64,000 bases of DNA from VRUE01 sp963817945 (GCA_963817945.1 CAWFQH010000004.1:124001-188000); one strand, 5' to 3'; shown: positions 33,707 to 42,401, numbered from the stretch's first letter. Translations and numbers: made by a program. Notes: a model not told the origin generated them from the sequence alone.

Positions 33707-35487
33707 AGGCGCGCCAGCTCCTCGCGCTGCTCGAGGTCCCGCTGCAGGAAAACCGCGTCGGCAAGACCGTGCTCGGCAATCTCGCGGTAGAAGCCGCAGC
33801 TCTCGAGCAGATCCCGGTGCGAGCCGCGGTCGACGATCCGCCCACCGTCCATCACCACGACCTCATCGGCCAGCGAGACGGTCGAGAGGCGGTGGGCGAT
33901 GATGAACGTCGTACGGCCCACCATCACCTCGCGCAGGCCAGCCTTGATCGTCGCCTCGGTGCGGGCGTCAACTGAGGAAGTGGCGTCGTCGAGGATCAGG
34001 ATGCGGGGGTTGGCGAGCAGCGCCCGGGCTATCGCGATCCGCTGCCGCTGGCCGCCGGAGAGCGTCCAGCCACGCGCTCCGACCCGCGTCTGGTAGCCGT
34101 CTGGCAGCCCGCGGATGAACTCGTCGGCCTGGGCCCGTTGCGCCGCCGCCTCGATCGCCGCGCTGCTGGCGTCGGGCGTCGCGTAGGAGATGTTCTCGGC
34201 GACGCTGGCGCTGAAGAGAAAGCTCTCGTCGCCGACGAAGGCCACCTCCGTGCGCAGCGAGCCGAGGTCGATGGAGCGGACGTCGACGCCGTCGACCAGG
34301 ACCTCGCCCTCGCTCGGGTCATATAGACGTGCGATCAGCGCCACCAGGCTGGTCTTGCCCGACCCCGACGGGCCGACCAGCGCCACCGTTCGTCCTGGCT
34401 CCACCGCGAGGTGGACGTCGCTCAAGGCCGGGCCTGCGCCGTCATAGCGGAGAGTCACGCCGAGTAGCTCAACGCGTCCGGCTCCGGTCGGCAGCGGCGG
34501 CGCATCCGGCGGGCTTTCGATCCGTGGCTCGCGGTCGAGGATTTCGAACAGTCGATTGCCGGAGGCGATCGCCCTTTGCGCCATCCCCATCGCCATCCCC
34601 AGCATCCGCATCGGCGCCGCCAGCATCGCCAGGTACGTGTAGAAGGCGGTGAAGTCGCCGAGGCTGAGGTCCCCGGCGATCACCTGCCGCCCGCCAATCA
34701 GCAGCACCAGCGCGATCCCCAGCTGGGGAAGAAGGCCCAGCAGGGGCGAGAAGAAGGCCTGCAGGCGGGTCGAGTAGATGCTCTGATCGAAGACGCGGGC
34801 GACTGCCCGGCGGAAGCGGTGCATCTGATGCTCCTCGCGCGCAAAGGCCTTGACGATGCGGACGCCGGAGACGCTCTCCTCGGCCTCCGCGGTGAGCTCG
34901 GCGAGGCGCTGCTGGACCTCCTGTGCGGCAGGGCGCGAGACCCGGTTGTAGCGTGAGGCGGTGTAGACGACGAACGGGGCGGGCGCCAGGGCCAGCAGCG
35001 CGAGCCAGGGCTCGATCGCAAGCATCACGGCGCTGGCGAGCACGATCGTCAACAGGTTCTGAGTGATGAAGATCAGGCCGTAGCCGAGGAAGAAGCGGAT
35101 CGACTGCAGGTCCACCGTGGCGCGTGACATCAACTGCCCCGTCTGCTGGCCGTCGAAGAACCCCAGCTCCAGCCGCTGCAGATGGGCGTAGAAGCGCTCG
35201 CGCAGGTCGAACTCCACAGCCAATGAGACCTTGCCGGCGACGACGCGCCTGACCATCGTTAACCCCAACCGCAGGACGCCGGCCGCGACGATCGCCAGCG
35301 CCAGGGGCAGCAGGTCTGGCTGCTCGCCCGCCTCAATCGCGTTCACGGCGCGACCGATCAACCAAGGGATGAGGACGGTCATCCCCATCGCGGCCCAGGC
35401 GAAGGCAAGCGAGCCCCAGAGCTGGCGACGATAGGGCCGCAGGAACCTCAGCAGCCGGCGAAAGGTCCGCATCCAGTCACTATACAA
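33703..35487 (-). CDS. ABC exporter half-transporter (degenerate NBD)
   Basis: A 594-residue TMD-NBD protein, first gene of the exporter operon. Walker A is VGPSGSGKTSL, signature TLSGGQRQRIAIARAL, H-loop IAHRLSTVS, but Walker B reads ILILDDATSSVD, with Asp in place of the catalytic Glu. In heterodimeric exporters such as TM287/288 and TmrAB one NBD carries this Asp and forms the degenerate ATP site. The canonical partner is the next gene. The start codon at 35487 gives MYSDWMRTFRRLLRFLRPYRR; ATG 35472 (MRTFRR) is an alternative. Confidence 0.93.
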   Translation of the reverse strand: MYSDWMRTFRRLLRFLRPYRRQLWGSLAFAWAAMGMTVLIPWLIGRAVNAIEAGEQPDLLPLALAIVAAGVLRLGLTMVRRVVAGKVSLAVEFDLRERFYAHLQRLELGFFDGQQTGQLMSRATVDLQSIRFFLGYGLIFITQNLLTIVLASAVMLAIEPWLALLALAPAPFVVYTASRYNRVSRPAAQEVQQRLAELTAEAEESVSGVRIVKAFAREEHQMHRFRRAVARVFDQSIYSTRLQAFFSPLLGLLPQLGIALVLLIGGRQVIAGDLSLGDFTAFYTYLAMLAAPMRMLGMAMGMAQRAIASGNRLFEILDREPRIESPPDAPPLPTGAGRVELLGVTLRYDGAGPALSDVHLAVEPGRTVALVGPSGSGKTSLVALIARLYDPSEGEVLVDGVDVRSIDLGSLRTEVAFVGDESFLFSASVAENISYATPDASSAAIEAAAQRAQADEFIRGLPDGYQTRVGARGWTLSGGQRQRIAIARALLANPRILILDDATSSVDARTEATIKAGLREVMVGRTTFIIAHRLSTVSLADEVVVMDGGRIVDRGSHRDLLESCGFYREIAEHGLADAVFLQRDLEQREELARL

Positions 35488-35549
35488 AGTGAAGTAAAGG
35501 CCGCCATCGAGCGGTCTTTAGGAGGGACTAGAAGCCCCGCGCGACGCTT

Positions 35550-36173
35550 CTAGTCGAAGACCGCCGCCTTGGCGCTGCTCACTTTGCCCCCTTTGCAAGG
35601 GTGACCGTGCCTGCCCGGCGGGAGCAGGATCTGGAAGTTCGTCACCGCGTGGTGGGGGGTGGTGGCGCCGTTGTTCTCGGCCAGGGTGATGACGAGCCGG
35701 TAGAAGCCGGCCGGCAGGTCGTGGTAGTAGATCTCCGGCCGGGTCGCCGGCGAGTAGCTGCCGCTTGATCCAATCCGTTGGGCCAGCACGCCATTGGGAC
35801 CGGCGTAGCGGGGAAAGTCGAACGAGCGGCCGATCAGGCGGCCCCTGCCGACCGGGCTCTCCTCCGCCCGCCGCAGTTTCACCGGGTCGACGCAATCGGG
35901 GACGCGGTTGAGGGAGAAGCGCAGATGCCCCTGGCCCAGCTGCGGTTCGCCGCCGAAGCGGGCCGGGGCCAGCTCGAAGTCGTCCACCTTCACCTTGACG
36001 ACGACCGCGCGGCTGGTCTGGCGGGCGCCGTTACGGGGGGAGATGACCTTGACGCTCGGTTCGCCCGCGATGGACGGCGGCGCTGGATCGGCGTCTCCCT
36101 GGGTGAGCACAGCCAGCAGGCTGCCAGCGACGGCCGCCGCCAGGACTGCGATGATGACAATTCCGGGCCGCAT
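35550..36173 (-). CDS. Membrane-anchored extracytoplasmic protein, unknown function
   Basis: A protein of about 207 residues starting MRPGIVIIAVLAAAVAGSLL, a signal anchor, then a soluble domain with EPSVKVISPRNGARQTSRAV near its start. That PxNG motif and the beta-strand pattern (HDLPAGFYRLVITLAENNG, FQILLPPG) suggest an Ig-like or fibronectin-like fold exposed outside. Two Cys (DCVDP, HPCKGG) could pair. I do not recognise a family. Upstream ATGs at 36212 and 36242 are in frame, but the latter would overlap the divergent GtrA start at 36218, and neither adds a conserved region. Confidence 0.72.
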   Translation of the reverse strand: MRPGIVIIAVLAAAVAGSLLAVLTQGDADPAPPSIAGEPSVKVISPRNGARQTSRAVVVKVKVDDFELAPARFGGEPQLGQGHLRFSLNRVPDCVDPVKLRRAEESPVGRGRLIGRSFDFPRYAGPNGVLAQRIGSSGSYSPATRPEIYYHDLPAGFYRLVITLAENNGATTPHHAVTNFQILLPPGRHGHPCKGGKVSSAKAAVFD

Positions 36174-36217
36174 CCGGGCCGGAAGATTACGCCCAGACGC
36201 GCCCAGCACCATCCCCA

Positions 36218-36649
36218 ATGAGCCCGGCCACCGAACTGGCATACAGGATCGGCGCCGCCGCGAGGCGGCCGGCGAGCTGGATGCAGCTCTTCAAATTCGG
36301 CCTCGTCGGCTGCTCGGGCTACCTGATCAACCTCGCCGTCTTCTCGCTGCTCATCGACCCGATCGGCCTGCACTACATCGCGGCAGCGATCGGCGCCTTT
36401 TGTGTCGCCGTCTCCAACAACTTCCTCTGGAACCGACACTGGACCTTCGAGCCAGGCGAGGACCATCCGGCCTTCCAGGCGCTGCGCTTCTTCGTTGTCA
36501 GCGTCGCCGCCCTGCTGCTCAACCTGGCCGTACTCGAGACGCTCGTTGTCGGGACCTCGCTGGACGATTTGCCGGCGCAGGCGATCGCAGTCGCAGCGGC
36601 GATGCCGTTCAACTTCCTCGGCAACAAGCTCTGGACGTTCGCCAGCTGA
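36218..36649 (+). CDS. GtrA-family membrane protein
   Basis: A 143-residue protein with four membrane segments. It shows the family's marks: QLFKFGLVGCSGYLINLAVF at the N-terminus, SNNFLWNRHWTFEP in the loop after helix 2, and FNFLGNKLWTF at the C-terminus. GtrA-like proteins are thought to flip undecaprenyl-phosphate-linked sugars in cell-surface glycosylation. No GtrB-like glycosyltransferase lies beside it here, so the pathway is unknown. It is divergent from the anchored protein, 45 bp apart. Confidence 0.9.
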   Translation: MSPATELAYRIGAAARRPASWMQLFKFGLVGCSGYLINLAVFSLLIDPIGLHYIAAAIGAFCVAVSNNFLWNRHWTFEPGEDHPAFQALRFFVVSVAALLLNLAVLETLVVGTSLDDLPAQAIAVAAAMPFNFLGNKLWTFAS

Positions 36650-36697
36650 ACCGGCGGCTCGGTGTCGCCGCCGGTCGTCGCGCTACGGGAGCGCTCG

Positions 36698-37057
36698 CTA
36701 CCAGGCCCCTTCCAGCCAGCGCTCCAGCTCGGGCAAACGTTGCCGCAGGTTTGGGGCGGGGGAGGCCAGCTCTGTAAGTGCGACCTGGATCGCCGCGCCG
36801 AGTGCGAGTGTGGCCCGCTCGGCGCTCCCCCGCAGGCAGGCCTCCAGGCGGGCGAGCGAGACGTGGTCGCCGCGTAGGGAGCTCAGGGCCGCCCGGGCCG
36901 CGGCGGGATCGGTCTCGGCATAGTCGACCACCGCCTCCAGCCCGGTTCGAACCCTGTCCGCGGGCGGTGCCTCCTCAGCGGCGGCTATCGCCCGCTTAAC
37001 AATCCCTTCTTCCACACGCCCTTCTGCCAGCAGGGCGGTTTTCGTACCCTCTCTCAT
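36698..37057 (-). CDS. Hypothetical protein (all-helical)
   Basis: A 119-residue, Ala/Glu/Leu-rich protein (MREGTKTALLAEGRVEEGIV start; ERWLEGAW end), predicted all alpha. A perfect AGGAGG lies 7 nt before the ATG at 37057, which argues that it is a real gene. The middle (LEAVVDYAETDPAAARAALS) recalls the ligand-binding half of TetR proteins, but no HTH is present, so it could be a truncated TetR or an unrelated helical protein. It ends 48 bp from the convergent gtrA-like gene. No function can be given. Confidence 0.65.
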   Translation of the reverse strand: MREGTKTALLAEGRVEEGIVKRAIAAAEEAPPADRVRTGLEAVVDYAETDPAAARAALSSLRGDHVSLARLEACLRGSAERATLALGAAIQVALTELASPAPNLRQRLPELERWLEGAW

Positions 37058-37127
37058 GTTGGGACCTCCTCTTCAGGTCTCGGCCAGGCCCCGGGGTGTC
37101 GCAAGCGCCGCCGGGGCCGACTTATCT

Positions 37128-37140
37128 CTTGACGGTCAAG
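37128..37140. promoter_or_regulatory. Short dyad CTTGAC-G-GTCAAG
   Basis: A perfect 13-bp palindrome in the 215-bp gap between the helical hypothetical gene and the LeuRS-like gene, which diverge. It could be an operator. The rest of the gap is A/T-rich toward 37190-37272 and holds TAATCT (37256-37261) 11 nt before the LeuRS-like ATG. Confidence 0.3.
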
Positions 37141-37272
37141 CTAGGCCCGCGCCCGGACGGCGAAGGCCCCAAATTCCTCCCAGATGCGAACTTTTGCACT
37201 TAATTGTCGATTTCGTTACAGCTAGATTCCTAAATAGCGATTGAGGCTCCTTGACTAATCTAGTCCCAGCAT

Positions 37273-39522
37273 ATGCGCCAGCGGCTCGGCGGTCAACGGT
37301 CCATGCCAGACTGCCTGGAAATGAGCCACGAGAGCCGCCGCTACGAGCCTTCGCAAGTCGAGGCCGCCCGCCAGCGAGCGTGGGCGGAGCGCGACGCCTA
37401 CGAGACGCCGGAGCCCGCTGACGGGCAGCGTGGGGTCTACGTCAAGCCCTCGAGCCCGTTCACCTCGGGGAACCTCCACATGGGCCACGTCCGCGATTAC
37501 TCGATCGGGGACGCCTACGCTCGCTTCCGGCGCGCCCGCGGCGACGCCGTCCTCTTCGGCTTCGGCTTCGACGCCTTCGGCTTGCCGGCCGAGATGGCGG
37601 CGATCGAGCGCGGGGTGCGGCCAGCCGACTGGGTTGAGCGCTGCGGCGAGCGGATGTTGGGCCAGATGCAACGCCTCGGCTTCTCCTTCGATTACGGCCG
37701 TGCCTTCTACAGCTCCGACGAGGCGCAGTACCGCTGGTCCCAGTGGCTCTTCCTGACGCTGCTGGAGGCCGACCTCATCTACCGCGCCGACGCCACCGTC
37801 GATTGGTGCGACACCTGCCAGACGACCCTCGCGGCGCTGCAGGTCGAGGACGGGCGTTGCTGGCGCTGCCACAATCCGGTGCGGCTGATTCGCCGCCCCA
37901 CCTGGTTTCTGCGGGTGGCCCCCTATCTGGACGAGAACGACCGAAACCTCGCGGGTCTCACGAACTGGGACGAGCTGTCGCTGAAAACGCAGCGCTACAT
38001 CCTCGGCCGCAGCGACGGGGTGGAGGTCGACCTGCACGCCCCCGACGGGAAGTCCTTTTCCGCCTTCACCCCGCATGTCGGGGCGCTCGCCGATGCCTCC
38101 TTCGTACTGCTCTCGCCGCGCCACCCCGAGATCGAGACTTGGACTACCGAGCCGGAGGTCGCGTCGCAGCTGGACGAGCTGCGCTCGGGAGGCTGGGAGC
38201 GCAGTGCCCGAGACGTCGCCGCGGTGCCGGTAGTCGACACTGGCCGCTTCGCTGGCGGTCCCGGTGGGGCCGAGCTCCCAGTCTTCGTCTCGCCCCTCGT
38301 CGACGCCCGTTATGGCCCGACCGCAGCACTCGGGATTCCCAGCGCCGATGAGGCGGACGAGACGATCGCGGCGCGGATGCCGCGAGCGGCGGCGGGCCAG
38401 TCTGCCCAGGCGCTGGCCGAGGCCGGCCGCGATGCCCGGCGCTACCGCGCCTTCGACTTCTCGATCTCGCGCCAGCGCTACTGGGGCACCCCGATCCCCG
38501 TCGTCCATTGCGAGGACTGCGGGGCGGTCCCCGTTCCGATCGGGGAGCTGCCGGTTCGTCTGCCCCGGGACATCGAGCCGACCGGGGAAGGAAACCCCCT
38601 GGCCGAGCGCCCCGATTTCCTCGAGGCGCCCTGTCCCCGCTGCGCGGCGCCTGCCCGCCGCGAGACTGACACGCTCGACTGCCACTTCGACGCCCTCTGG
38701 CTGTGGGTCCCGGCGGCGGTCCCGCCGCAAGCCCGCGCGACCGAGATGTTCACCCACCCCGATCTGCAGCAGTGGTTGCCTTCGGAGCGCCTCGTCGCCG
38801 GCAACGACAGCGGCAGCTTCGTCTTCGACCAGCGCGTCGTCACCAAGGCGCTGCGCGACATCGGGCCGTTCTCGTTCCTCGCCGACGGCGAGCCCTTTGC
38901 CGGCTGCCTCTTCCACGAGATGGTGATCGCCGACGGTCGCAAGATGAGCAAGCACCTCGGCAACGTCGTCGACCCCGACGAGCTGGTCGCCGAGCACGGG
39001 GCGGATACGGTGCGGCTGGCGATCCTCTACGCGGCCGGACCGGCCAAGACCTTGAACTGGAACGACGGCGCTTTGCGCTTCGCCTCGCGCTTCCTCGAGA
39101 GGCTCTGGGGATACGTCCACGACCGTGTCGCCGCCTCCGCGGAGGCGTCCGAGGACTCCGAGGCAGCCGCCGAGACGGCTTTCATTCGCGAGCGGCTCGT
39201 CAAATGGTGCGACAACGGGATCGCACGCATCACCGCCGACTTTGAGGAGCTGCAGATGCACAAGGCGGTTCGCAACGCGACCCGGCTGCTGGAGCGGATC
39301 CAGGACTACGAGAAGCGGATCCTCGAGCGCCGCGGCGAGCTCGGCCGCGAGGACTTCGAGGCGCTGCTTGGCGCGTTGACGCTGCTGGCGCAGGTCCTGG
39401 CGCCGTTGGTGCCCCACGTCGCCGAGCAGCTGCTGATCGTCTTGGGGCGCGAGGACGGGACGGAGCTGGTGGGCCCCTGGCCCGACTCGGCGGCGGCTGT
39501 CGCCGACTCGGCAGCGATCTGA
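37273..39522 (+). CDS. Leucyl-tRNA synthetase-like protein (divergent, editing site degenerate)
   Basis: A class I synthetase of up to 749 residues, closest in pattern to LeuRS: YVKPSSPFTSGNLHMGH (HIGH), FGFDAFGLPAE, zinc-type WCDTC...CWRCHNPV, CEDCGAVPVPIGELPVRLP and GRKMSKHLGNVVDPDEL (KMSKS with His). It departs from LeuRS in three ways: it is about 100 residues short; the editing-domain TTRPDT motif reads FTPHVGAL; and the HLLYxRF segment before KMSKS reads GSFVFDQRVVTKAL. It may be a second LeuRS without editing, or a paralogue with another task; a canonical leuS should then exist elsewhere. The start is ATG 37273, or 37321 (MSHESRRYEPS), where similarity begins. Confidence 0.8.
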   Translation: MRQRLGGQRSMPDCLEMSHESRRYEPSQVEAARQRAWAERDAYETPEPADGQRGVYVKPSSPFTSGNLHMGHVRDYSIGDAYARFRRARGDAVLFGFGFDAFGLPAEMAAIERGVRPADWVERCGERMLGQMQRLGFSFDYGRAFYSSDEAQYRWSQWLFLTLLEADLIYRADATVDWCDTCQTTLAALQVEDGRCWRCHNPVRLIRRPTWFLRVAPYLDENDRNLAGLTNWDELSLKTQRYILGRSDGVEVDLHAPDGKSFSAFTPHVGALADASFVLLSPRHPEIETWTTEPEVASQLDELRSGGWERSARDVAAVPVVDTGRFAGGPGGAELPVFVSPLVDARYGPTAALGIPSADEADETIAARMPRAAAGQSAQALAEAGRDARRYRAFDFSISRQRYWGTPIPVVHCEDCGAVPVPIGELPVRLPRDIEPTGEGNPLAERPDFLEAPCPRCAAPARRETDTLDCHFDALWLWVPAAVPPQARATEMFTHPDLQQWLPSERLVAGNDSGSFVFDQRVVTKALRDIGPFSFLADGEPFAGCLFHEMVIADGRKMSKHLGNVVDPDELVAEHGADTVRLAILYAAGPAKTLNWNDGALRFASRFLERLWGYVHDRVAASAEASEDSEAAAETAFIRERLVKWCDNGIARITADFEELQMHKAVRNATRLLERIQDYEKRILERRGELGREDFEALLGALTLLAQVLAPLVPHVAEQLLIVLGREDGTELVGPWPDSAAAVADSAAI

Positions 39523-39616
39523 GTCCGGCGCAAGGAGGTGGTGCGGCCCCCGACGCGGTGCTCAGCCCTGTAGCCTTTTTAGGCGCGATTGGTCGGGCGC
39601 GAATGCCCGAAATTTA

Positions 39617-39645
39617 TTGAGCGTCGAGACTGCGTCTGCTATACA
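39617..39645 (+). promoter_or_regulatory. Sigma-70-type promoter before thrC
   Basis: TTGAGC (39617-39622), a 17-bp spacer, TATACA (39640-39645). The predicted +1 near 39652 gives a leader of about 90 nt before ATG 39742. The leader holds possible hairpins, but I recognise no riboswitch. Confidence 0.55.
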
Positions 39646-39741
39646 CACCAAGCTCATGGTTGGCCGGATAACTGGAAAGCGGCGAAAGCGATTCGCGAAG
39701 GCGGGCGGCCTGCCGTCGCGATCTGGGAGTGGCGAGGGGCG

Positions 39742-41040
39742 ATGAGCCTCGCGGCGGACCAGCGCACCCGTTCCTGCGCGACCGAGCTGGTCTGCCACGA
39801 CTGTGGGCTCCGGCTGCCCCTGCTGGACACGACCTTTAAGTGCCTTGGCTGCGGCCAGGGCCTCGACATCGACTACGACTACGAGCTGGCTGCAGCGCGG
39901 CTCGCCGATCTGCCCACGGCGGAGCGGGCGATCAACATCTGGCGTTTCGAGGAGCTGCTGCCGATCGTCGATGCCCGCGCCCAGGCCAGGGTGGGGCGCA
40001 ACAGCGGCCGGACGCCGCTGATCCACGCCGACCGACTCGGCGCCGAGCTGGGGTTGCGCAAGCTCTACCTCAAGGACGACAGCACGCAGCGCCCCTCCCT
40101 CTCCTACAAGGACCGCGTCGTCTCGATGGCCGTGGCGCGCCTGCTCGAGCTGGGCGGGGAGGAGATCGGCTGCGTCTCGACCGGCAACGTCGGCACCGCG
40201 GTGGCCTCGCTGGCCGCCAAGGCCGGCGTCGCCGCCTACGTCTTCTATCCGAGCAATCTGGAGCGCGGCAAGGCGCGCGCCTGCCGAGCCCTCGGCGCCA
40301 CGGTGATCCAGCTCGACGGCAACTACGACGAAGCCAACCGCGCTTGCCGCGAGCTGGCACTGGCCAGCGGCATCCAATTCGCCAACATCACCCTGCGCCC
40401 GTTTTACGCCGAGGGGGCGAAGACGACCGCCTACGAGGTGGTCGAGCAGCTCAACTGGCGCTCGCCCGACCACTTTGTGATCCCGGCCGCGGGTGGCACC
40501 CTCTCTTCGCGCGTCCACAAGGGCCTGGGGGAGATGGAGAAGGTCGGGATGGCCGAGACGGCCGGGACGAAGATCCATATCGCGCAGGCGGATGGATGCG
40601 GCCCGATCGCGACCGCGGTCCTCGACGGAAGTGGCAAAATCGAGCCCCAGACGCCGCACACCGCCGCCCACTCGCTGGCGATCGGCGCACCCGGCGACGG
40701 CCCGCTGGTCGTCGACGCGGTGATTTCTCGTGGTGGCTCCGCGGCCACCGCCACCGACCCGGAGATTTTCGAGGCGCTCGACCTGCTCGGCGCTACCGAG
40801 GGAATCCTCACCGAGCCGGCTGGCGGAACCACGATCGCGGCGACGATGAAGCTGGCCAACGAGGGCAAGCTCGGCCCCGACGACACGGTGGTCGCGGTGA
40901 TCAGCGGCAACGGCTACAAGACGCTCGACGAGCATCCCGACAAGCCCTGGCCCGAGATGGTCGCCTGCGAGGTCGAGGCGATGGAGGAGACGCTGGCGGA
41001 ATTCCGCCACAGCGGCGCCGGCGCGCCGGCGCCCTACTGA
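39742..41040 (+). CDS. thrC: Threonine synthase
   Basis: This PLP enzyme converts O-phosphohomoserine to threonine. It is a 432-residue protein with an N-terminal zinc-ribbon-like segment (LVCHDCGLRLPLLDTTFKCL then GCG), SGRTPLIHADRLGAELGL, the PLP lysine in PSLSYKDRVVSMA, STGNVGTAVASLAAKAG, and the phosphate-binding AAGGT. The layout matches the archaeal/plant-like ThrC with a Cys-rich head. The frame is open 51 codons upstream, but MSLAADQR at 39742 is preferred: upstream residues are not conserved and the promoter lies there. It follows the LeuRS-like gene with its own promoter. Confidence 0.93.
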   Translation: MSLAADQRTRSCATELVCHDCGLRLPLLDTTFKCLGCGQGLDIDYDYELAAARLADLPTAERAINIWRFEELLPIVDARAQARVGRNSGRTPLIHADRLGAELGLRKLYLKDDSTQRPSLSYKDRVVSMAVARLLELGGEEIGCVSTGNVGTAVASLAAKAGVAAYVFYPSNLERGKARACRALGATVIQLDGNYDEANRACRELALASGIQFANITLRPFYAEGAKTTAYEVVEQLNWRSPDHFVIPAAGGTLSSRVHKGLGEMEKVGMAETAGTKIHIAQADGCGPIATAVLDGSGKIEPQTPHTAAHSLAIGAPGDGPLVVDAVISRGGSAATATDPEIFEALDLLGATEGILTEPAGGTTIAATMKLANEGKLGPDDTVVAVISGNGYKTLDEHPDKPWPEMVACEVEAMEETLAEFRHSGAGAPAPY

Positions 41041-41046
41041 GCCGCC

Positions 41047-41463
41047 TCAGCCGCTGATTTGAACGACCACCGTCCGTTCCCGCGGCCGGTCGTCGAAGTC
41101 GATCAGGACCAGCTGCTGCCAGGTGCCGAGCGCCAGCCGGCCGCCTAGCACCGGCACCGCCTCCGACGGCCCCACCAGCGTCGCCCGCTGGTGCGCGTGC
41201 GAGTTGGAGTCGTGGTTGAGCCGGTTGTGCTCGTACTCGCCGGTGGCAGGAATTATGCGCTCCAGCATCTCGCGCAGGTCATGGATCCCGCCCGGCTCGA
41301 ACTCCATCGTCGAGATCGCCGCCGTCGACCCCCGCACGAAAGTCATCGCCTGGCCCTCTTCGACGCCCGCCTCGTCGACCAGCCCCTGTACCTCGCCGGT
41401 GATGTCGATCACATCGGAGTTGCCGCGGGTGGCGAAGCGCAGCTCGGCGGTGTGCAGGTTCAT
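41047..41463 (-). CDS. YjbQ family protein (UPF0047)
   Basis: A 138-residue protein with the conserved core EPGGIHDLREMLERIIP, YEHNRLNHDSNSHAHQRATLVGPS in parts, and LALGTWQQLVLIDFDDRPRERTV near the end. The His-rich HDSNSHAH motif probably binds a metal. Family members from several bacteria have weak thiamine-phosphate synthase activity, but the true role is unknown. It is convergent with thrC, with 6 bp between stops, and starts at the ATG 41463. Length is normal (about 130-140). Confidence 0.93.
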   Translation of the reverse strand: MNLHTAELRFATRGNSDVIDITGEVQGLVDEAGVEEGQAMTFVRGSTAAISTMEFEPGGIHDLREMLERIIPATGEYEHNRLNHDSNSHAHQRATLVGPSEAVPVLGGRLALGTWQQLVLIDFDDRPRERTVVVQISG

Positions 41464-41484
41464 GGCCTGAGGCTAGCGGCGCGC

Positions 41485-42378
41485 TCAGCCGCTAGGTGCG
41501 GGCTCGAATCCCTCTCGGGCGGGCCACGTAACCTCGATCTCTTGGCTAGCTGCAAGGGCGAGTAGATCGGCTCGCGGCTCCTCGGGCAAAAGGATCGCCT
41601 TGGTGGGGGTCTCCGCCATGAGTCGCGCGTAATCCGCCAGCTGACCTACCGCCATACGAAGCGCCGGTCGCGAGACGCTTCCCTTTGCCTCGTAGAGAGT
41701 CTGCGTCGTCTTGTCGTAGAGGTCGCAAAAGAGTGGGGCCGGCTCCCCGTCTGGCCTGAACTGAAGGCGGCACACATCATGGTCTTGGGCCATCAGGTGC
41801 GCCATGAGCCCGCGGACAAGTCGCTGCTCGCGTCGCTCTGCCAGCCGCGGCTCTCGACCCGGCTCGACCAGCATCGACTCGGTGAGATGTTGCTCGACCG
41901 GCACCTCCCGGATTGGATCGATTCCGAGCTGATCCACTTTCGATCGGCTGGGTCTTGGCTTTCCGTGTAGGGGGCGGAGGCGGAAGACGTAGACCTTTCG
42001 CACGGGGCCGCCGCCGGTCTCCGGTGCGTCTGCTTGGTAGTGATCGACGTAGGTGAAATCTCCCACGTAGGTCGCGTCCCCTTTGCTCACATCGAAGAGG
42101 TGAAGCTCTCGACCTTCCTCCTCGTGGTCGCGGATCGCGCGGTTGCCCTGCGCCATCGTCTGGTCCCCGAGTTGACCCTCACCGGTGTAGTGGTAGAAGC
42201 CGTCATCTCGCCACCCGTCGTAGACGTAGCCGTGCAGCAGTCCGCGCTCGGCATCCGTGAAGATGAAGACGTTGTCGCTCTGCTTAGACGGGCTGATGCC
42301 GCCTTGCCGACGCCCTCCATATCGCTCATGCAACGCAGTCCGCCTGGTCTTGTGCCCCGGCCCAAAGTCAAGAGCCAT
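41485..42378 (-). CDS. Predicted modification-dependent endonuclease: ScoMcrA-like SRA + PD-(D/E)XK
   Basis: A 297-residue two-domain protein. Residues about 35-140 match the SRA-like domain seen in ScoMcrA-type enzymes: GLLHGYVYDGW, FYHYTGEGQLGDQTMAQGNR, HLFDVSKGDATYVGDF and VYVFRL. The C-terminal part carries a PD-(D/E)XK nuclease core: E184, D219 (LFCDLYD), E230-x-K232 (LYEAKG) and a QxxxY motif (Q246-Y250). The expected role is cutting DNA bearing modified cytosine or another base, a type IV restriction defence. No HNH domain is present, unlike ScoMcrA. AGGAGG lies 5 nt before the ATG. Its upstream region is clearly A/T-rich, a sign of transfer. Confidence 0.75.
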   Translation of the reverse strand: MALDFGPGHKTRRTALHERYGGRRQGGISPSKQSDNVFIFTDAERGLLHGYVYDGWRDDGFYHYTGEGQLGDQTMAQGNRAIRDHEEEGRELHLFDVSKGDATYVGDFTYVDHYQADAPETGGGPVRKVYVFRLRPLHGKPRPSRSKVDQLGIDPIREVPVEQHLTESMLVEPGREPRLAERREQRLVRGLMAHLMAQDHDVCRLQFRPDGEPAPLFCDLYDKTTQTLYEAKGSVSRPALRMAVGQLADYARLMAETPTKAILLPEEPRADLLALAASQEIEVTWPAREGFEPAPSG

Positions 42379-42401
42379 AGTTGCCTCCTCATATTGACGG
42401 C

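Noticed and set aside
37255..39417. A 720-codon open frame antisense to the LeuRS-like gene
   Set aside because: Long antisense open frames are expected in GC-rich coding DNA. The translation is Arg/Asp/Val-rich without domains, and the sense strand carries clear synthetase motifs.
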